NCBI GenBank assembly: GCA_014905825.1 | Contig: JACGCN010000055.1 | Location: 1 to 64,000 of the forward strand | From: Lyophyllum atratum | Taxonomy: Eukaryota; Basidiomycota; Agaricomycetes; Agaricales; Lyophyllaceae | Length of the DNA: 64,000 nt | Reading direction: 5' to 3' | In this document: one piece after another, positions 44,020 to 56,733 of the stretch | How positions within the stretch are numbered: the stretch's first letter is position 1 | Layout of the letters: the number at the start of each line of letters is the position of its first letter | Made by a program: the position numbers and the translations under genes | The notes under the pieces: generated by a model | Database searches by the model: none | What the model was told of the DNA's origin: nothing | What the model saw: only the letters and a program-made list of their open reading frames with translations

Positions 44020-47000
44020 TCAGGGTCGACTTGAACCTTTCCAAGATTCACTCGGGACTGCCGGCGGGAATAAGTGCATATCGGACTCCAACGCTGGCCG
44101 GGCTGCGCCGGCGGATCCACTGGTGCTCTTGGAGCCTCGGGAGCCCGAGTGCAGCGGGCTGGTATCTGACGTGTCTTCGACATGGCCATGTGCATGCGCT
44201 GCGGGCAGTGCTCCTCCTTGGAGGTATGGTGCTGGGGTGGCAGTAAAAGAGGATCGTGGTGTCAGGTCAAAGTAACGCTCCTTGAAGTCGGCAACAAGGA
44301 GCGGGGTTACCGGCGGGGTCCTTGGCCTGAAAGTGATGGTAGAAGGATACGAGGTGGGCGCTGGATGGGATGTGGCTGGGCGAGAGGGGCACCTGGGGGA
44401 ATTGAAGGACGTGGGCAGGACGTGCAGGACCATGATTGGCCCCGTGTGCTCCGCAAATCAGTCGCGCCTCAATAGGTTCGTAGCGCGATCGCCCGCCTGA
44501 ATGTTGTGTTGGAACGACGACTGCAGCGGAAGCTAGTGCTAGTGCTGGATGTGCCGGCTGCAGGTGGTGCTGCATTCCTTGTCGTGAAGGCGGTTGCGGA
44601 ATGATTTGGTGAGGTGCAGATGACCTCGACGACCTCGACCTAGAGGTGCGAGATCGTGGCCTTCGGTGATCAGCAGAACCACTGCTCCTCCCGCGGCGAT
44701 CACGTTCATCACAACATGCTCCTGCTGCTACTGGTCATGCTGCTGCCTGAAGGAAAACCTGGGTATGCAATGATACGCGGTTCGGGATAGCGTGGCGGAA
44801 CAATGCGGGGAGAGCCGCTTCTTCCTGCTAGATCAGAGGGAATGAGCGGCACTACGGGTTCGGCAGACGACGGCCTGCGGGGCATACCAGGCATTGGGCC
44901 AGGAAGTCGATAAACATCCATAGGAATTGGAGGCGCTGCACCTAAGCCTGGTCCCGAGGGTGGTAAATTGGGAATCGCAGGGGTGAAGGGGGGTGGTTCC
45001 GATCGATGAGGGCGGCGACCTGGGAACATCTCTGGTATTACTGGTGGAATCGCAGGGTCCTCTCGTGAAGGCTGCAAATGATACGAATATGGTATGAAAC
45101 CAGGTGGGAACTGTCCATCGGGAAGCTGAGGGATGACAGGGCCTTGATGCTGTAGCTGAGGCATCTGACCTCGTGGCTCTGACATCGGCATGGGTCTTCC
45201 GAAAGGGGGAGGACGAGCGGGGCCGCGAGGTGAAGGAGTTAAGGGTCCGTCACTCCTAGTCGAAGAACTGCGGTCACTTTCACCTGGAAGGACTGAAATC
45301 ATGATGAGCATAAGCAAAATCAGGAGAAGCTATTGAGTACTAACCGCCAACTCGAATGTTTAGAATATCCTGTCTGAGTTGGTCAACACGGGCGTTCAGT
45401 CCACGAAGTTCATCTTGACGATCACTGGTGTCGCGTGCCAGCCATTCGTTGAGGGACCTCATATATCGCATCAACTCTCGCTGTTGTCCAACAGAGGCGC
45501 TTTGCGCATCGCGATTTTCCTGCAGATAGAAAAAATCAATAGCTTGTGCAGATAGAAACACGTAATATTACCCTTAACAAGTCCAGCATGCCGTCAAACA
45601 CAGGTGGAAGCTGAGCTACATATGACCTGCCCAAGTCTGAATATATTTCAAAACACATAAGCGGTGTCGACTTACTGGTCCGGGAGGCATCGGCATATAA
45701 CCGAGTCGCGTTCTCTGAGTCTGGGATGGTTGATAGGGGCAGGCGGTGGGGCCTGGGGAGGAGCACCCTGCTTAAATGATGTTCAACATTGAAACATAAA
45801 TTTGAAGGGAAGCAGCAGACCGAGTGCCCTTGACGAGCTGGCGCTGGACGATACCAAGGCTCTGGAGGAGCTGCTCGTGCACGTCGATCCCCAAGAGGCT
45901 AAAATAGGGACTTAGAGAACGACAATATGCACATAACTCAAAGCAACTCACAAAGACTGGGGCGGGGGGCGGCCCTGGGGCTGGACGTCTGCCCGTAGTA
46001 AATCCGCCGTCAGTCCCGGGAAACCTCTCAATCCGGATATTACGTAGTGCTTGCTCGAAGTCAGGACCGGTGTCCGGGTGCACTGCTCCGCTTTGAGGTG
46101 GCGGTGCGGGAGTCGCCGGTGCGGGAGTTGGTGGTGCGTAATGGTGCGCGAGGAGCTCTTCGAGGTGGTACATTCGCACTGGTCTAGTATATACCTGAGG
46201 GAAAGGAGGCTCAGATTCCGGCCTCGGAGGGAGAGTTTGAACCGAGATCGGGCTGACACTCCTCCTCTCCCTGCGATTGAACACGAGATTGATGAAGTCG
46301 GGAGGTGGCTGGATTGGGGGTGCAGGTTGGTTGATGCCAGCTGCTAGGATTCCTTCAAGCCGCTCAACCAAGGAAGGTCCTTCACGTATCGGCACTGGAG
46401 CAGGGATGTCTTGATCGGTCTCGAACCCTCGTAGCTGATCAGCTAATTGTTGGAGGCTTATGCCCGAACCAATGGATGAGAGTGGTGCTGGTGGGTACTG
46501 TTCATAGATTATACGAGGCTCCCGCGGAGGCTGATTCGAAAGTCCTTGGAGTAGATCTTCGATGCGCAAAAACCGGTCTCTCAATTCCGTATTGTCTTGC
46601 GGTTGAGGGGTCCGGTCGCCAACGAGTCTATCAAGCATATGATGCGTCGATACTTGGCCCTCCCATAGTGCGCTCAGCTGCTCCCTCACTGCTTCCAATG
46701 GTCCCCAGAGGTCCGGAGGCGTGAGAAGTGGGCGACTCGAATTGCAGAGGTCGGCGAAGGACTTGGGGATGGAGGCGGGAAGGGCTGACCCGAGGATTCG
46801 GAGCTATCAGGATATGATGGTGAATGTCCCAACGGCGAATCCGAGAAGATGGATAAGGAGTCGTCCGAATCCGAAGTAGTCGGTGCATGCCATGGTGGCG
46901 GAGAATCATGGTATGAGTCCGAAGCCAGATACTCGTCGTCCGAATGGTGGGACGAAAGGTAAGACCCGATACTACTTGCCGGGCTTGTAGCCCGAGATAA

Positions 47001-50000
47001 TTGACCAGAGGTCACACTCATGTCACGACGATCTCCAGGAAGCAAGGAGGATACCGGACTGCTTCCACCGATCATCTGGTCAACCAAAGGCTGGGAGGAT
47101 CGTGCGCGAGGTTATGGTGTTCTGTGCAAATACTCGGAGAGGTCTTGCAACTCATCCCGCAATGCTCGGATATTATCACCCGAATCCATATTTTCCTTCC
47201 CCCTAGCATCGTCGTACCTGCGAAGATCATCCGCTATACGATCTGTATCGCGAGACAAATCACGTTCCGTTGGTGCACTCTCCGACGCCCGAGTCCTCAA
47301 GCTTGACTGGATGGTCTGCGCAGAGCCTCGAGGTGTGGAGGGGGACACGTTCATGGAAGGAGGTTCAGGTGTTCTAAGCTGCCCGTCAGGCATGGAGAAC
47401 GGCGAATGCTAGAACAAATTTCAGGTCAGCCCAGGCAGTAGCAGAGATATTAGGGATTCCTACCAATTCGGGGTCAGCCTGCGAAGGTGTGGTCAATAAC
47501 GGAGGAACCATCGATGGTTCGTCAACACTTTCAAGATCCTCCTCGTCCATCAAGGACCTAGCATCGAATACCGACGAATTGAGCGACGACTGCGATCGAA
47601 AAGATGCCACCGAGGCAGTAGAGCGAGAACGCGCAAGCTGGGGGTGTTGCTCGTCCGAGAAGGAGATATCCGAAGGTGTTCGAACATCTGCAGACGACAG
47701 AATTGGCGGCGTCAATGAGGACACCGCACTCAACGTTGGAAACGACGATCTCGAGAGCGAGAACGTGCCGGGCGTGGTCGCGTCAATAGACGGCGGTGTG
47801 CTAACATCTGATGATGATACCCCACTCAGTGGCAACGAGAGAAGCGGCGACAAGGCAGGCAGCGGAGATCGCTGAGCTACCCCTGTCGAGAGACTTGATG
47901 GTGTGGGAACCTGAAGACGATGACCCCTGAACCGCTCGGCCTCAGGAACGATGTCTCCAACGAATTGTTGATGCCCTCTGGGGCACAGCCAGCGAGATCA
48001 CTGAAGGTGGCGGCGCTAACTGAGACGACTCGTACGAATCGTCGGTCTCGTGCGCCCATGGTTCGGGACTCGCCGGGGGGTAGTCAGAGAAGGCTGGAGT
48101 CAGATCACTCAGGCTCGACACCGACAAAATGGTGGGACTGGAGATAGAAGATAAGCGAGGTGCTGGTGTTGACAGGTGCTCCAATGGCGCCGGGGAACTT
48201 GGCAGCACCAATGATGGCGGCGGTGCATCGGATGCAGATGATGAAATCGTTGCAGAGAGCGGCGGAATGCTACTAGATGCCTCGGAAGACGGAGATCGTG
48301 GCAGGGAGATCTGGCTGGGCGATCGATACGAAGTTGGCGCGGCGATGTCAAGCGATTCCTCTGCCCGTGTCAGCGGTGACGGAGGCGGAGATAGCGATGG
48401 GAGGGAAGGGGGCAGTGGCGGTAGCGGTGGAGATGGAGACGGTGTGAGGTGAATAGAAGACGGCGACGACTCGGACGGGGGCAAAGGAGGAAGAACATCC
48501 TCGGAAAACATCGATGGTGACCGAATCGATGGAATCTCCGAAGGCGGCGGTGAGGGTAAACCAAGGACACTTCCGGTATCCTCCTCAGAATCCAACTTCG
48601 CGGAAGAGAGCGTCGGTGTGTTCTGCTCCGAGGGAATCGTCGGGCAAATCTCTGCCGTGATGTATTCCGAGCCCAGGGAAGGCTCAGACGCAGTGCAATA
48701 ATGAGAATACCCCGTGTCTGCCGTCTTGCACTCCGATTCGGAAGGAATGGTAGGGAACGACGCGAAGGACGTCTCAGATCCTGCGATAGAGCCTCTCAAT
48801 GACGGACTCCGGGCTGTTAGGTAATCCGAGCTGCCTTGAGAGGCTGCAACGAAGTTCTCGGAATCCAAGTCGGAGGCAGGTACCGACTGAGGAGGCAGCG
48901 TAGAAGGGGTGATGGTCTCTTCGTTAGACGCCACTGGAAAACCCGAATAGGTGCATCCGAGGAAGTGCAAATGTCGTAGCCTGCTTCGCTCGAGTTGCCG
49001 GGTGTCAACATATCACTACTTGAGTAGACCCCGCTCGCCGTGGAGCTCCCACTCGGAGTGTAACTCCCGCTCTGTGAGTAGCCGCCACCGGGAGTATAGC
49101 TGCCGCTATCCGTATAACTCCTGCTTCCAGACGTATAGCTCCTACTGCCACTCGTGTAGCTATTGCTCCCCTGACTCCGTGAATCCAACGACTGGGTCCC
49201 GCTCTCTGGCGTGTAGCTTCCACTCAGGTTCTCTTTGTCTGACGAAGCATCGGTGATATAGCCAGACGAGTATGACCTAGAGCTGCTTCTCCAACCCCTT
49301 CTTCTGACTTCCCTGGTTCGCGAGAGCGGGGTTCTCGACGGCGACGTGCCCGTGTACGACATCGAGGTCTGCGAATCACCAAGGTATGACGCCGAGTCCG
49401 TCCTAGTGTACGAAGTCATAGAAGGTAGGGTCCGCGTGCCAGCAGCGCTCGAATCGAAGAACGACGTGCCGTCCGTCCTCAGCCCAGTCGATGTGCGCAG
49501 TTCCGATGAGTACGATGTCTGAGAGAAGTACGAGGACCTTGAGCCTTCAGAAGAGCCAGCAGTGAAGAACTGCTCATCTGAGACCTCCGATCGGGCCCTA
49601 TCGCTCCCTCTACCAGTGCTGGGTGGCGGCGTAACAACAATATCACGACCCAATGTCAACCCACTCGAGATCGTAACCGGAGCACCACCACCAAACACAA
49701 GGTTCGCGAAACCTAAGCCTGGTCTTGCACCTCTCGCACGCGTCAAAGCCGACTGGAGCTCCGCATCCAGATCCGTCATAGACCCACTGCGCCTGAGCAG
49801 TGAACCGGTTCTTGCGGGCTGAATAGCGCGTGGATCGCCAGGGTAGACGTACTGCTGGTTGGATACGACGGTATCATCAACTGCGCGGGTGTGGTGCGAC
49901 GAGACGATTGAGGTACGCCGAGAAGGCCACCCGACCGGGAGGACGTCGAAGACATGTTGGAAGAGAAGTCGGGAATCGAAGGAACAGATCTCAAGGGCGG

Positions 50001-51757
50001 CACGTAGACGGTTGATCGAGAACCAGTGCTCGAGGTACTCGTGCGGCTGCCGATGGAGAGTATTGTTCTGATAGAGCCAGTCGGTGAGCGAGTGGCAGAT
50101 GAAGAGTCGGGCATGGCCATTGGGCGATTTACAGCTTCCCTGCATAGATATGAGCATTGTCAGCGCTAAGTCCTGGAATTAATAAGCCGCAAGACACGCA
50201 CCACAGGCGGTTGACCCATTTTTGTCGCTCCAGGAGACTCTCCGCCGCCAATCTCTCAACACCATCCGCATACAACATGTGGAAAGGAACCAACATGTCC
50301 ATCAACGGCTGCCCATCCCGCTCGACGCTCTGCGACCTCGCAGCGATCGTCCCGATATCATCCCTAGCACTTGGATGTGTGGGGGAAGGCGCCGATTGGA
50401 CACTAGTGCAATTAAGAAGGTCCAATGCCAGGATTCCCCTTCCGCCTCCTGGAGATAACCACGAAAGAAGAAGCAACTGAGGATAGAGCAGGGCTTGACA
50501 TCTCTGCCAACGATACGGAGGTGCGTCGTGCGCGTTGAGGTACCATAGCAGTCCAATGTGCAGGGGCTGTAGATAAACAAGTACAACGTCAAAACTTGAC
50601 CTGCGACGGAGTCAAACATATCGGACTCACCGCCTCGTCGCTCTGCGTATACGGGAGCAAATCTGCTACATCCAAACCAGGCGGAAGATGCCCGCTCCTC
50701 GCACTGCGGATACTAGCAGCATCGACGTCACCCCTCCGAGTGGGTGTAACGGGTTCGCTGCCCTGACCATTGTCGCGCAGCTGAAGCTGAGCTCTCCTTC
50801 TAATGCCAAACAGACCCTCGCCATCCGGGGGAGGTGAGACGCTAGTGGCTGACCCGCGGTGAGGGGATTTTCCAGGGGAGCGACTCATCGAGGGCGTGCG
50901 CTCCTTCCGCAGAGCAACTATGTTGCGCACTGATGCGAGGGGGGATCGAGGCGAGGTTTGAGGACGACGTAGAGTAGACGTGGGGGTCATAGACGTCGCC
51001 GTGTTCGTACCCGTCCTTGTGAAGGTGTCAGCGAAGGTATGGTCATCTGTTCCCGTGTACGTCCTAGTATCGGTGCCTGGGTATGTCCTATTGTCCGTCC
51101 CAGTGTGCGTCAATGTGCGGCTGCATGTGCTAGGTGTCTGGGTTGCATATGTGCCTGGAGTGGTATACGAGCCTGTTTCCCGACTCCACGTTCCTCCTGG
51201 GCTTGTGGAACGAAAGGTGCCGCCTCCAGGCATCGAAGTTGAGGGGCGCGGAGGTGGAGAGAGAAAGGATGACCCGGTCGGCCTGGTGTCCGTTGCTGTA
51301 CACGAAGCAGTTGACTTCGAAGGAGACGACGGCCCCGATCAATATCCACATCCAGTACTGCTCTAGAAAGGGCTTGGGGACCGCGCGCCTGGTGCAGATG
51401 TCGTCCGCGAATGCCCCCCGCCAGGGCTGTTGGTTTCAAAGACGGCGATCAACTCGGTTGCGCGACCTGGAGGTGGCAGGGTGCGGTCAGAACCAGGCGG
51501 ATCCGTGCCACCAAGGAAGAGAGAGCGGCGAAAGGCTTCTGGGGTTAAATTGGCAGGCCTGGCTGCCCCTGCTACACCGATGCACCCGAGTTGGGACGTG
51601 ATGATTCTTCTGTCCTCTCTGCAATTTTGCTGAGATGTCTACGCGGGTCAACCGGAGTCGTCGATACCGGGTGCAGGGATAGAGTCGGTAGCAAAACATA
51701 TGATGGGGATCCTGTATATCCTGTGTCAGTCGTATCATGCACAGAAGAAGCCGGCAT
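44020..51757 (-). pseudogene. Decayed PH-domain-type long disordered protein gene
   Basis: Matches, from recall, a large Agaricomycete family with an N-terminal PH domain and long Ser/Thr/Pro-rich disorder. Landmarks on the minus strand: NLTPEAFRRSLFLGGTDPPG (~51560), TSPRSPLASVRNIVAL (~50900), LLLLSWLSPGGGRGILALDL (~50430), VERLAAESLLERQKWVNRLW (~50240), SVVSNQQ/YVYPGDPRAIQPAR (~49830), SSHHSDDEYLASDS (~46940), LEAVREQLSALWEGQ (~46690) and QQRELMRYMRSLNEWL (~45460). Lesions: in-frame TAG at 51363-51365 and TGA at 51339-51341 within a conserved Ser/Pro run, a frame change near 49.92 kb and another near 48.95 kb. More frame changes near 47.1 and 44.7 kb could be introns. The coiled-coil C-terminus expected for the family is absent: homology fades near 44 kb, beside the motif array. 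The original start is unclear. Confidence 0.7.
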
Positions 51758-52183
51758 AAATATCTTACCTAGAACGCTGAGTGAAGGCTCGGCTTATAGG
51801 TCGTTGGCGGACAATCGGCGGGTGCAGGCTGGGCGATGAAATTCAAGTTGCAGCAGGTTGCAGATCAGAGAATGAAGCCTTCCGCACTCCGGTCTCAGCC
51901 CGACCAGCATGGGTCAAAGCCAAGGGTGACGAAATGAGGAAAGGAGTCATCCAGGTCACTGAACCTGAAGCAAGCCAGCACCAAGAAACTTAGTGCAAAA
52001 AGCACGGGGCAGCGAGCAAGCAGAAACTTAAAGTCACAAGTGCGCGAAGTTACGCGCCCACGTGACCAGCGCTTGCTCCTCGTCCGCCCGCGCGCCAGCA
52101 GACCAAACTGTTATTTTGCCCTCTCCAGTAAGTGCTCTCCTCAGTATATCGATCAATATATTAATTTATGCACGCCTCAAGCA

Positions 52184-53729
52184 ATGAGCACTACCAGAAT
52201 TAATGTCAATACCAATAAAGGCTTCCAGGCGCGGCTTATCACCACCGTCGCATCCGATACTACTGCTTGCGAGCTTCTGATCCGGTCTGCTATTCCGCGC
52301 CAGACACCTGCTTTTGCCGAAAGGCTTTCGATTCTTGAATCTCGTCTTGTTGATCACTTCCGTGGTCCTCAATGGGCTACCAATATGGTCAGCGCGTTCC
52401 TCCATTGGTGCAAAAAAGCAGGATCGGTACCAAAGGCACTTAAAGGTGCAATCAACCATCGGAAGGCACTCAGGCGCTCTTTCAGAAAGCAAAAGCTCCG
52501 ATTCATCTGCGAAGCCGGCCTAGCAGCAAGTCCCTCTGAGCGAGCTGAATTTCTTGGCCAAATTCCCACTGCTAAAATTGCCCCTCTGCCGACCGCATAT
52601 CCACCAGTCGGCCATTGGACTAGAGAAACGGACTCCATAGGGAACAAGTGGGACTATCACATGCGCTTCGGATACCAACCAGACAAGCGGATGAAGAGGC
52701 ATGAAATCCACGAGCTCATTCCCGAGAACCTCCAGCGGGATATCCTTGAAGACGAAAGTCTGCTTGTCAAGGACCCCCAAGGGAAATGTGCTCTCCTTGT
52801 GGTGCGAGATTTTTGTCCCGTGCAGTCTGCCCTCCAGTTCGTGGATGACGCAGTAAAGGAAGCCACGGCTTGCCGGAGGAGCATACGCGTAAGCAAATTA
52901 TAAACCCTTTCTTTTCAGCTACATTGATAACAAGCACCATCCCAGCTTGAGGACCCAGGTGTACTGGCACTGGCTGGATATTCTGCAGGGTCCCGGTCAG
53001 CAACTGCCCCAGCTTTTGACTGGGTTCAAAGCATACGCAGCCGGAAGGTCGCAGCCGAGAAGGGCGACGACATGAATGCCAGATCAAGTTCCGCTTTCGC
53101 ACTGTTCTATAATCTGCTTCTTTCCAGGCTCCCAGATGAGGTCTTGGACGACTTCAGTGAATTTCTTGCCGAGATGGGTTCACTGAGAATGGATGGAAAT
53201 GGGCAGCTGGATGGACCAAATGACAGCGGCCGTGGGACATATACGATTAAGGTCGGGGATCATGAGTTCCAATTCCACAACGCCGAACTCGCACCTCCTT
53301 CAGGTGTTTGCGCCGAAAACTATTCGCGGTAAGTAAAACTGGCTAATACCTAAGATCGCATTCATACTTTTTTTCAGTGCAAATCATTATGAGTGTCAGC
53401 CTCATAAGTTCAGTGCCTCATGGACAACAAGCCGAAGCCACGGGGTCGACGGCGGAGGCCACTTTTATCTCTGCAAATATGGGATCCGAGTGCGCGGCGC
53501 ACCCAACACACTCGTCATTTGGATGCCTCGCGATGTCCACGGTACCAGCCTTCAAGACTTTTCTCCAAGCGATCAGCACCCAGAGTTTTATCAGCGGGGG
53601 CTTGCTTTTGTTACCAGAAACAGGCTGCCTGGAGCGTGGAGGAGGTATAAGGAAGCTCTGATCACGCGGCAGCAAGCACACGACGAAGTGTTCGGACTTG
53701 ATGAAAGTGGTGATGAGAAGTACGAGTAG
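52184..53729 (+). CDS. Possible 2OG-Fe(II)-dioxygenase-like protein
   Basis: Three exons, 52184-52888, 52946-53328 and 53378-53729, fit in phase and give 479 residues. The N-terminal half (ending around VVRDFCPVQSALQF) is not recognised. The C-terminal third has SRSHGVDGGGHFYLCKYG followed by VRGAPNTLVIWMPRDVHGTSL. The beta-strand-like pattern ending in W-x-P-x-D-x-H-G-T is reminiscent of double-stranded beta-helix 2OG-Fe(II) oxygenases expanded in Agaricomycetes, some related to TET/JBP. A canonical HxD is not obvious (HGVD is the nearest), so iron binding is uncertain. The ATG at 52184 is preferred because the upstream frame has no other ATG. It lies 427 bases from the divergent PH-type pseudogene. 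Confidence 0.55.
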
Positions 53730-53987
53730 AATATGATAGTGAACCATTGCTAGTGAACCTTCAGTTATCATTGATTGTCAGTTATTTGAGGCATTTTTCG
53801 ATTTTTCTTGCTTCCTGCAGCAGTGCACCATATTGAATAAATGCATTGGATCTGCATCAACTAAGAAGTGTAAAGAAATTTGTGAGCCCGACGATTTGCG
53901 CGCAATCCTCACCGGCCTTCCGCCGTTCCAACGATCTACCGCATTGAATTCGCACTTCAATGCAGCCATGAATTTTCGAGGCTCATA

Positions 53988-54833
53988 ATGCATCTGATCG
54001 CCAATCCCGCATGCACGATGGATCTCATCCCTCCCTGCCATCCTCACACCCTCCGTAGTCTTTCTTGCAAGGATGCGACGATCACCATGTTTCATCGTTC
54101 ACGCGAGCCCAGAATTATCGCCGCAGATCCCATCTCCATCCTTCCACCAAGCCAATCACTCGCGCGCTTCATTGATAAAACTCGAGGCATCCTCGCCGAC
54201 GTCCAGGCCATCGAGAAGCGGCTCATCAGCGAGAAAGTCCTTCCAAGATCGTCGCCTGACCTTGACCTCCAAGTCCTATCGGTAGAGTTAAATCGAGACG
54301 AGCTGCGGATTTTCGACGTTCTGCAATCGCTTCTTGAGGAGCTCAAGGCCCTCCGCGCTGCAGCCGCCGCAAAAGCGCAGGCACAAAGTGATACTGCGTT
54401 CAAAACATTCTGCGAGCAGCTCCTCCTCCGATATGAGATCTGGAAGCTCGAGCGCGAGGCTGTCGCAACTGCTGGAGGAGAAGGAAAGGATCCAGCGCCA
54501 ATGGGTTGCTCCTGCCACGCTCACCGCGAAGCGGATGGTTGCGGATGTGCAGAAGGAGTGCCTGGTGGTGGAGTTCGTCAAGAATCTGACCGGAATTGGA
54601 TGAAGGAGCACGCCCGCATGAAGAGCGGGCTGGCGCAGAAGGCTCGGCTGCTGGAGCACGACATGTCGAACACGATGGAGCAATCGCTTTTCGAGAGTCT
54701 GCGGGAGGCGAAGAGACGGATTGAGGAGTTGGAGGGGCAGGTGGCTGGGTGCATCTGGTCGGATGATGCGACACTGAATGATGCCGATGGGGCCACCGGT
54801 GGTGGTGATCATGCTCCATCAATCGGCCCATGA
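53988..54833 (+). CDS. Coiled-coil protein with an internal frame switch
   Basis: A single open frame of 281 codons from the ATG at 53988. Helical, Leu/Glu-rich segments (FIDKTRGILADVQAIEKRL, RIFDVLQSLLEELKAL, YEIWKLEREA) surround a middle part of odd composition (GCSCHAHREADGCGCAEG). Over about 54458-54597 the neighbouring frame instead reads like coding sequence (LSQLLEEKERIQRQ, KRMVADVQKECLVVEF), after which the first frame resumes (WMKEHARMKSGLAQKARLL). This suggests two compensating indels, or assembly errors, in a gene that still has an open frame. Family not recognised. Confidence 0.5.
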   Translation: MHLIANPACTMDLIPPCHPHTLRSLSCKDATITMFHRSREPRIIAADPISILPPSQSLARFIDKTRGILADVQAIEKRLISEKVLPRSSPDLDLQVLSVELNRDELRIFDVLQSLLEELKALRAAAAAKAQAQSDTAFKTFCEQLLLRYEIWKLEREAVATAGGEGKDPAPMGCSCHAHREADGCGCAEGVPGGGVRQESDRNWMKEHARMKSGLAQKARLLEHDMSNTMEQSLFESLREAKRRIEELEGQVAGCIWSDDATLNDADGATGGGDHAPSIGP

Positions 54834-56733
54834 TACCCACCCCAGGAACAGCAGGCCGCAGGAGACGATCCATAAGCCAGAGGGCACTAGCCGCATGCAA
54901 GCCATCTCTTCACCGCCGCTCCTCGGCTCTCCCTTGCAGCATCGACAGTGCATCCTTCGCTTTTGGATTTTGAGACCCTTGATGGTCGACCAGGCGAAGT
55001 CCGTGTCAACACTGAGTGCGAGCATAGGTGCTGAGACGCGAACATGCAATCATGAATTCCCGGCGGCCGCTAGCACGAAACCAGACGACGCTCATCTCTG
55101 CGAAATCTTTGAGTCCGGGGCTTTGAAGGCGGTGGCGACGGGGAAAGCAAGGGCGCCACGGAGACTCTAAAGTCGGATGCCGATCGCCCGCGAAAGCGAG
55201 CACTGCGCACATTCGGATTACTTGATATTTATCTGGGTATATATCTGCAACCGGGTGTTGCATGCCCTGTAGATTTAGTTGTGAATGTGTAGATATCGTC
55301 AAAAGAGGTATGTCGAAACATACCATTCGTCGAGGTACCGCCAGCAGTTGGGTCATGGAGTCGTGGTTGTTACTCTGTTCGGCGGTCGCTTTTGTCGGAA
55401 CTTCCACGCGGTTTCATGCCCACTAAACTCCTGAGATGATTTGAGTGATAGCACGATATTTCGAAGATGCAATCTAACTCAGTAAATGATGAGTCAATGC
55501 CAACGGAAGTCTTCTGAGTAAGAACTTCCTCTGCCACCATTGCAGCAAGGATCCCTGGGAGCACCGGCGAGGCTGAAGTAGTCGATAGCTGGCTCGGAGA
55601 TGAACGACGGGTGGCGGCCGATACCGAGCTGCGCAGCGACGCAGCGACGCCAATGTATCCTGGGCGGGACAGAGAGAGGGGGAGGGGAAGCAGGTGTGGG
55701 TGCCGAGGAGGGGGGAGTAGTGGAGAATAGATTGCATGCCTAGGCGCGCCGCCGGGAGCGTTGCTGGTTGCGGAGGGCCACTTACCGTGTTGCAGCCAAA
55801 GGCGGTTCCTCTGCATGACCCTCTTCCCCAGTGCAAGCGGGGCACAAATGAGTGCAGCCCGAGAAGCCGAAAGTCTATGAGGCGAGTGCTCAGGTCGACA
55901 AGCTGAACAGCGCCTATGATAGTCTATCCGCGCAGATCCGGGCACCAGGAAGAGCAACAAGAGGGGCTGAGGATAGTGTTGTAATCAGAAAAAATACAAG
56001 CTTGAAGTAGCAGAAAAACGCACCATGATATAAAATTGCGCCCAGTTCGGAACCCGTTTCAATGTTCGTGCATCAATACCTCCCCAAAGAGACATATGTT
56101 GATGAGATAAACACTAACGAGACGGCATGCCAGTGCAGGTGCGGGATGCGGGAGAGTGTGGGCACGATGGTGAACGACCATTGCAAATGGGTCCTTTCGT
56201 TGTACCGCTTGAATGGTCTTTTCTGCGAGTTGCCTTGCTGCAGTTTCCCCTGCGGGTGTTGGTCGAGCTGATCCAACGGTCAATATGGCGGGGAGGAGAA
56301 TCCGCATCATGGATATACCCGGAAGGTCACCATCACGTTGCTCACACCTTGGCCACTTGAGGACGGGTGCAGAGATTGCAACTGGCAGTATGGGTATGTT
56401 GAGGTGCAATTGGGCCTAGTTGGGCTTGTTGCGATGAGCGAGGAATAAAAGAAGTCGATAGGCAGTTAGTGATCGATGGATCGGCGAAGACATCCAAGAT
56501 TTCGCCTAAGGTCTGGAATTCTTCGATCTCTTCAATTGCCATGACTTGATTATCTTCATTCTGCCATGATTGAGAGAAGGACTGATGTTCATTTTGACTT
56601 CCGCTTGATTGAAGGGAGGTCTGAGTTTCTTTCGTTCCTCTCACTGCATTCTGCTTGCTTCATTGAATGGAAGGGAGATCGTGCTTAGAACCCAAGGAGC
56701 CATGAAATAGTATTTGCACTCTCGCACAACTTG
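54834..56733. other. Intergenic, no supported gene
   Basis: Several frames exist on the minus strand (e.g. 55370-55960, Pro/Ser-rich; 56342-56644, Gln/Ser/Glu-rich), but none begins with a convincing ATG or shows coherent splicing. The second may be a former exon of the neighbouring nuclease gene. Confidence 0.35.

Noticed and set aside
48109..48570. Arg/His-rich frames opposite or beside the PH-type pseudogene
   Set aside because: Other-frame shadows of its Ser/Pro-rich coding sequence.
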